From Plakobranchus ocellatus (taxonomy: Eukaryota > Mollusca > Gastropoda > Plakobranchidae): a stretch of 24,005 nucleotides of DNA. A program made the translations under genes and the position numbers. The stretch is from NCBI GenBank assembly GCA_019648995.1, contig BLXT01003611.1:208136-232140 (forward strand). The letters are read 5' to 3'. Shown piece after piece: positions 23,583 through 24,005 of the stretch; within the stretch, counting starts at the first letter, position 1, and every line of letters starts with the position of its first letter. Under the pieces are notes generated by a model that was not told the DNA's origin, searched no databases, and saw only the letters and a program-made list of their open reading frames with translations.

Positions 23583-23952
23583 TATCTCTGACATTTTATA
23601 TTCTGTAGAGACAAGGCCTTTTTTTAGATTACTAGACTCTGAGAAAATAACGTTTTGTTTCGATATTGTTTTTTTTCTCTTCTACAGGTCTGAACGATCT
23701 CCCGAATTTCTCGGTTCTCAAACCCCGAGAACACGACCAGCCACTACAGGGCGCTACTTCAACAGCAGTAACGGGCTTCGAACCTCAAGTAGTCTCGCTT
23801 ACAGGCCATTTTCTTCCCTGTCACCACCATGCGGAGACAGCCGATATAAACTTCAGCAGACGAGCAGACCCTATACTACCGTGGGTGCTGCCTGGCTGGG
23901 CAGTCCGGGTTTGCACATAAACAAAATGAAATTGAGCTGTAAAGAGAAATAA
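19285..23952 (+). CDS. Unrecognised four-exon gene, 254 aa basic Ser/Arg/Thr-rich protein
   Basis: The coding sequence is join(19285..19390,20645..20830,21728..21935,23688..23952), 765 bases including TAA. The junction phases are 1, 1 and 2, and every codon formed across a junction is sense (GAG, GAA, TGG). All introns are GT-AG. The start ATG has A at -3 and is the first in-frame ATG after an in-frame stop at 19189. The product begins [17 protein letters not shown], has no signal peptide, membrane segment or evident folded domain, and is rich in Ser, Arg, Thr and Pro with aromatic residues spaced between (for example [11 protein letters not shown] and [14 protein letters not shown]). Such composition suggests a disordered, perhaps cytoskeleton-associated or regulatory protein; this is inference only. 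The gene structure is better supported than any function. Confidence 0.72.
19531..19610. repeat. (CAA)n/(CAG)n trinucleotide repeat
   Basis: Mixed CAA and CAG units, including seven consecutive CAG-type units near 19561-19579. It lies in intron 1 of the second gene, so it is not translated in the preferred model. Confidence 0.9.
19818..19830. repeat. SINE target-site duplication, 5' copy
   Basis: CACCGTGCGAACA, identical to the copy at 19993-20005. Perfect identity suggests a fairly recent insertion. Confidence 0.9.
19831..19992 (+). mobile_element. tRNA-derived SINE
   Basis: It has an RNA polymerase III A box (TAGCACAGTGG, 19843-19853) and a B box (GGTTCGAGCCC, 19898-19908) at tRNA spacing, followed by a non-tRNA body (GCCTGAAAGCCTGAGATCAC) and a short A-rich tail. 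A perfect 13-base direct repeat, CACCGTGCGAACA, flanks it at 19818-19830 and 19993-20005 and is the target-site duplication. The element is complete in appearance. From memory, its translated frames resemble hypothetical proteins common in sacoglossan slugs, which would point to a widespread family there; I cannot verify this. Confidence 0.92.
19993..20005. repeat. SINE target-site duplication, 3' copy
   Basis: Second copy of the 13-base duplication, directly after the A-rich tail. Confidence 0.9.
20645..20830 (+). CDS. Second gene, exon 2 (186 bp, phase 1-1)
   Basis: Bounded by TGTGTTTTACAG and CACCAG/GTGAGC, both strong sites. It is 62 codons long, contains no stop in its frame, and is clearly higher in GC than its flanks. 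The exon starts [17 protein letters not shown] and ends at ISP. Being phase-symmetric, it could be skipped without breaking the frame. Confidence 0.78.
20831..21727 (+). other. Intron 2 of the second gene
   Basis: 897 bp, GTGAGC to CTTGTAG, AT-rich. I see no repeat or other element in it. Confidence 0.65.
21728..21935 (+). CDS. Second gene, exon 3 (208 bp)
   Basis: Bounded by CTATCTTGTAG and CCCTG/GTAATC. It encodes a basic stretch ([18 protein letters not shown]) and ends at KRP plus two bases of a Trp codon. The intron's first bases would read G-TAA, so a retained intron ends the protein directly after that Trp. Confidence 0.78.
22720..22819. repeat. (CAAA)n tetranucleotide repeat
   Basis: About 25 units of AAAC/CAAA with a short CAGA interruption near 22731-22740. 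The long minus-strand frame with repeated FVCL is an artefact of this repeat. Confidence 0.95.
22871..23313. repeat. 111-bp tandem repeat, four copies
   Basis: TGCTGGATTC recurs at 22871, 22981, 23092 and 23203, giving periods of 110, 111 and 111 (unit 1 lacks one base in GGCGGCAAGG). Units are more than 90 percent alike by eye. Because 111 is 37 codons, open frames run through on both strands (plus 22828-23409, minus 22879-23274). These frames show no domain and no sign of being real genes. Confidence 0.95.
23545..23580. repeat. (TA)18 microsatellite
   Basis: An uninterrupted TA run in intron 3, about 110 bases before the exon 4 acceptor. Confidence 0.95.
23688..23952 (+). CDS. Second gene, exon 4 and stop
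   Basis: The acceptor is TTTTTCTCTTCTACAG. Its first base completes TGG (Trp), after which [17 protein letters not shown] follows in frame to TAA at 23950. The alternative plus-strand frame here (to 23920) does not join exon 3. GC content is again higher than in the flanks. Confidence 0.75.
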
Positions 23953-23953
23953 A
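23948..23953 (+). promoter_or_regulatory. Candidate poly(A) signal overlapping the stop codon
   Basis: AATAAA includes the TAA stop of the second gene. A GT-rich element (TTTGTGGG) lies about 20 bases downstream, as usual after a cleavage site. If used, the 3' UTR would be only about 15-25 bases. Confidence 0.4.
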
Positions 23954-24005
23954 TCGGACACAACTAGGGATTTGTGGGAGATGATTCACGGGCATATCTC
24001 GTCTG

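Larger units (their letters stand above)
21936..23687 (+). other. Intron 3 of the second gene
   Basis: 1752 bp, GTAATC to TTCTACAG. It holds a (CAAA)n tract, the 111-bp tandem repeat, an A-rich AAAAG tract near 23468-23497 and a (TA)n tract. All are listed separately where clear. Confidence 0.65.

Overview
This window looks like a piece of an animal nuclear genome: AT-rich, intron-bearing genes with GT-AG junctions, large gene-free stretches, microsatellites, two minisatellite blocks, a tRNA-derived SINE with target-site duplication and a decayed LINE. The SINE, and the style of the receptor gene, suggest a gastropod mollusc, perhaps a heterobranch or sacoglossan sea slug; this rests on family resemblance recalled from memory and is only moderately supported. 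A 38-base N run and one further N show a draft assembly. Nothing points to a bacterial or viral origin.

Region by region: 355-3794 (minus strand) holds a two-exon gene for a secreted-signal, cysteine-rich-ectodomain, seven-transmembrane receptor of the secretin/adhesion (class B, methuselah-like) type, 1010 residues. From 3795 to about 19100 I find no convincing gene. That stretch holds the assembly gap, an A/C homopolymer block, CT/GA microsatellites, a 125-bp tandem repeat (9309-9956), a 5'-truncated, frameshifted non-LTR retrotransposon on the minus strand (about 10050-10740), and two diverged copies of a roughly 280-bp dispersed repeat (10748 and 18032).

From about 19101 to 23953 (plus strand) there is a second gene with four coding exons. 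Their phases fit exactly and give a 254-residue, basic, Ser/Arg/Thr-rich protein that I do not recognise. Its introns carry a SINE, a CAA/CAG repeat, a (CAAA)n tract, a 111-bp minisatellite and a (TA)n tract.

The two genes lie far apart on opposite strands, with divergent transcription and about 15 kb between their start codons, and nothing suggests that they work together. I see no operon, CRISPR array, rRNA or functional tRNA gene. The most interesting items are the mosaic ectodomain of the receptor, the unrecognised four-exon gene with its intron-retention stop and possible uORFs, and the 111-bp repeat that is open on both strands.
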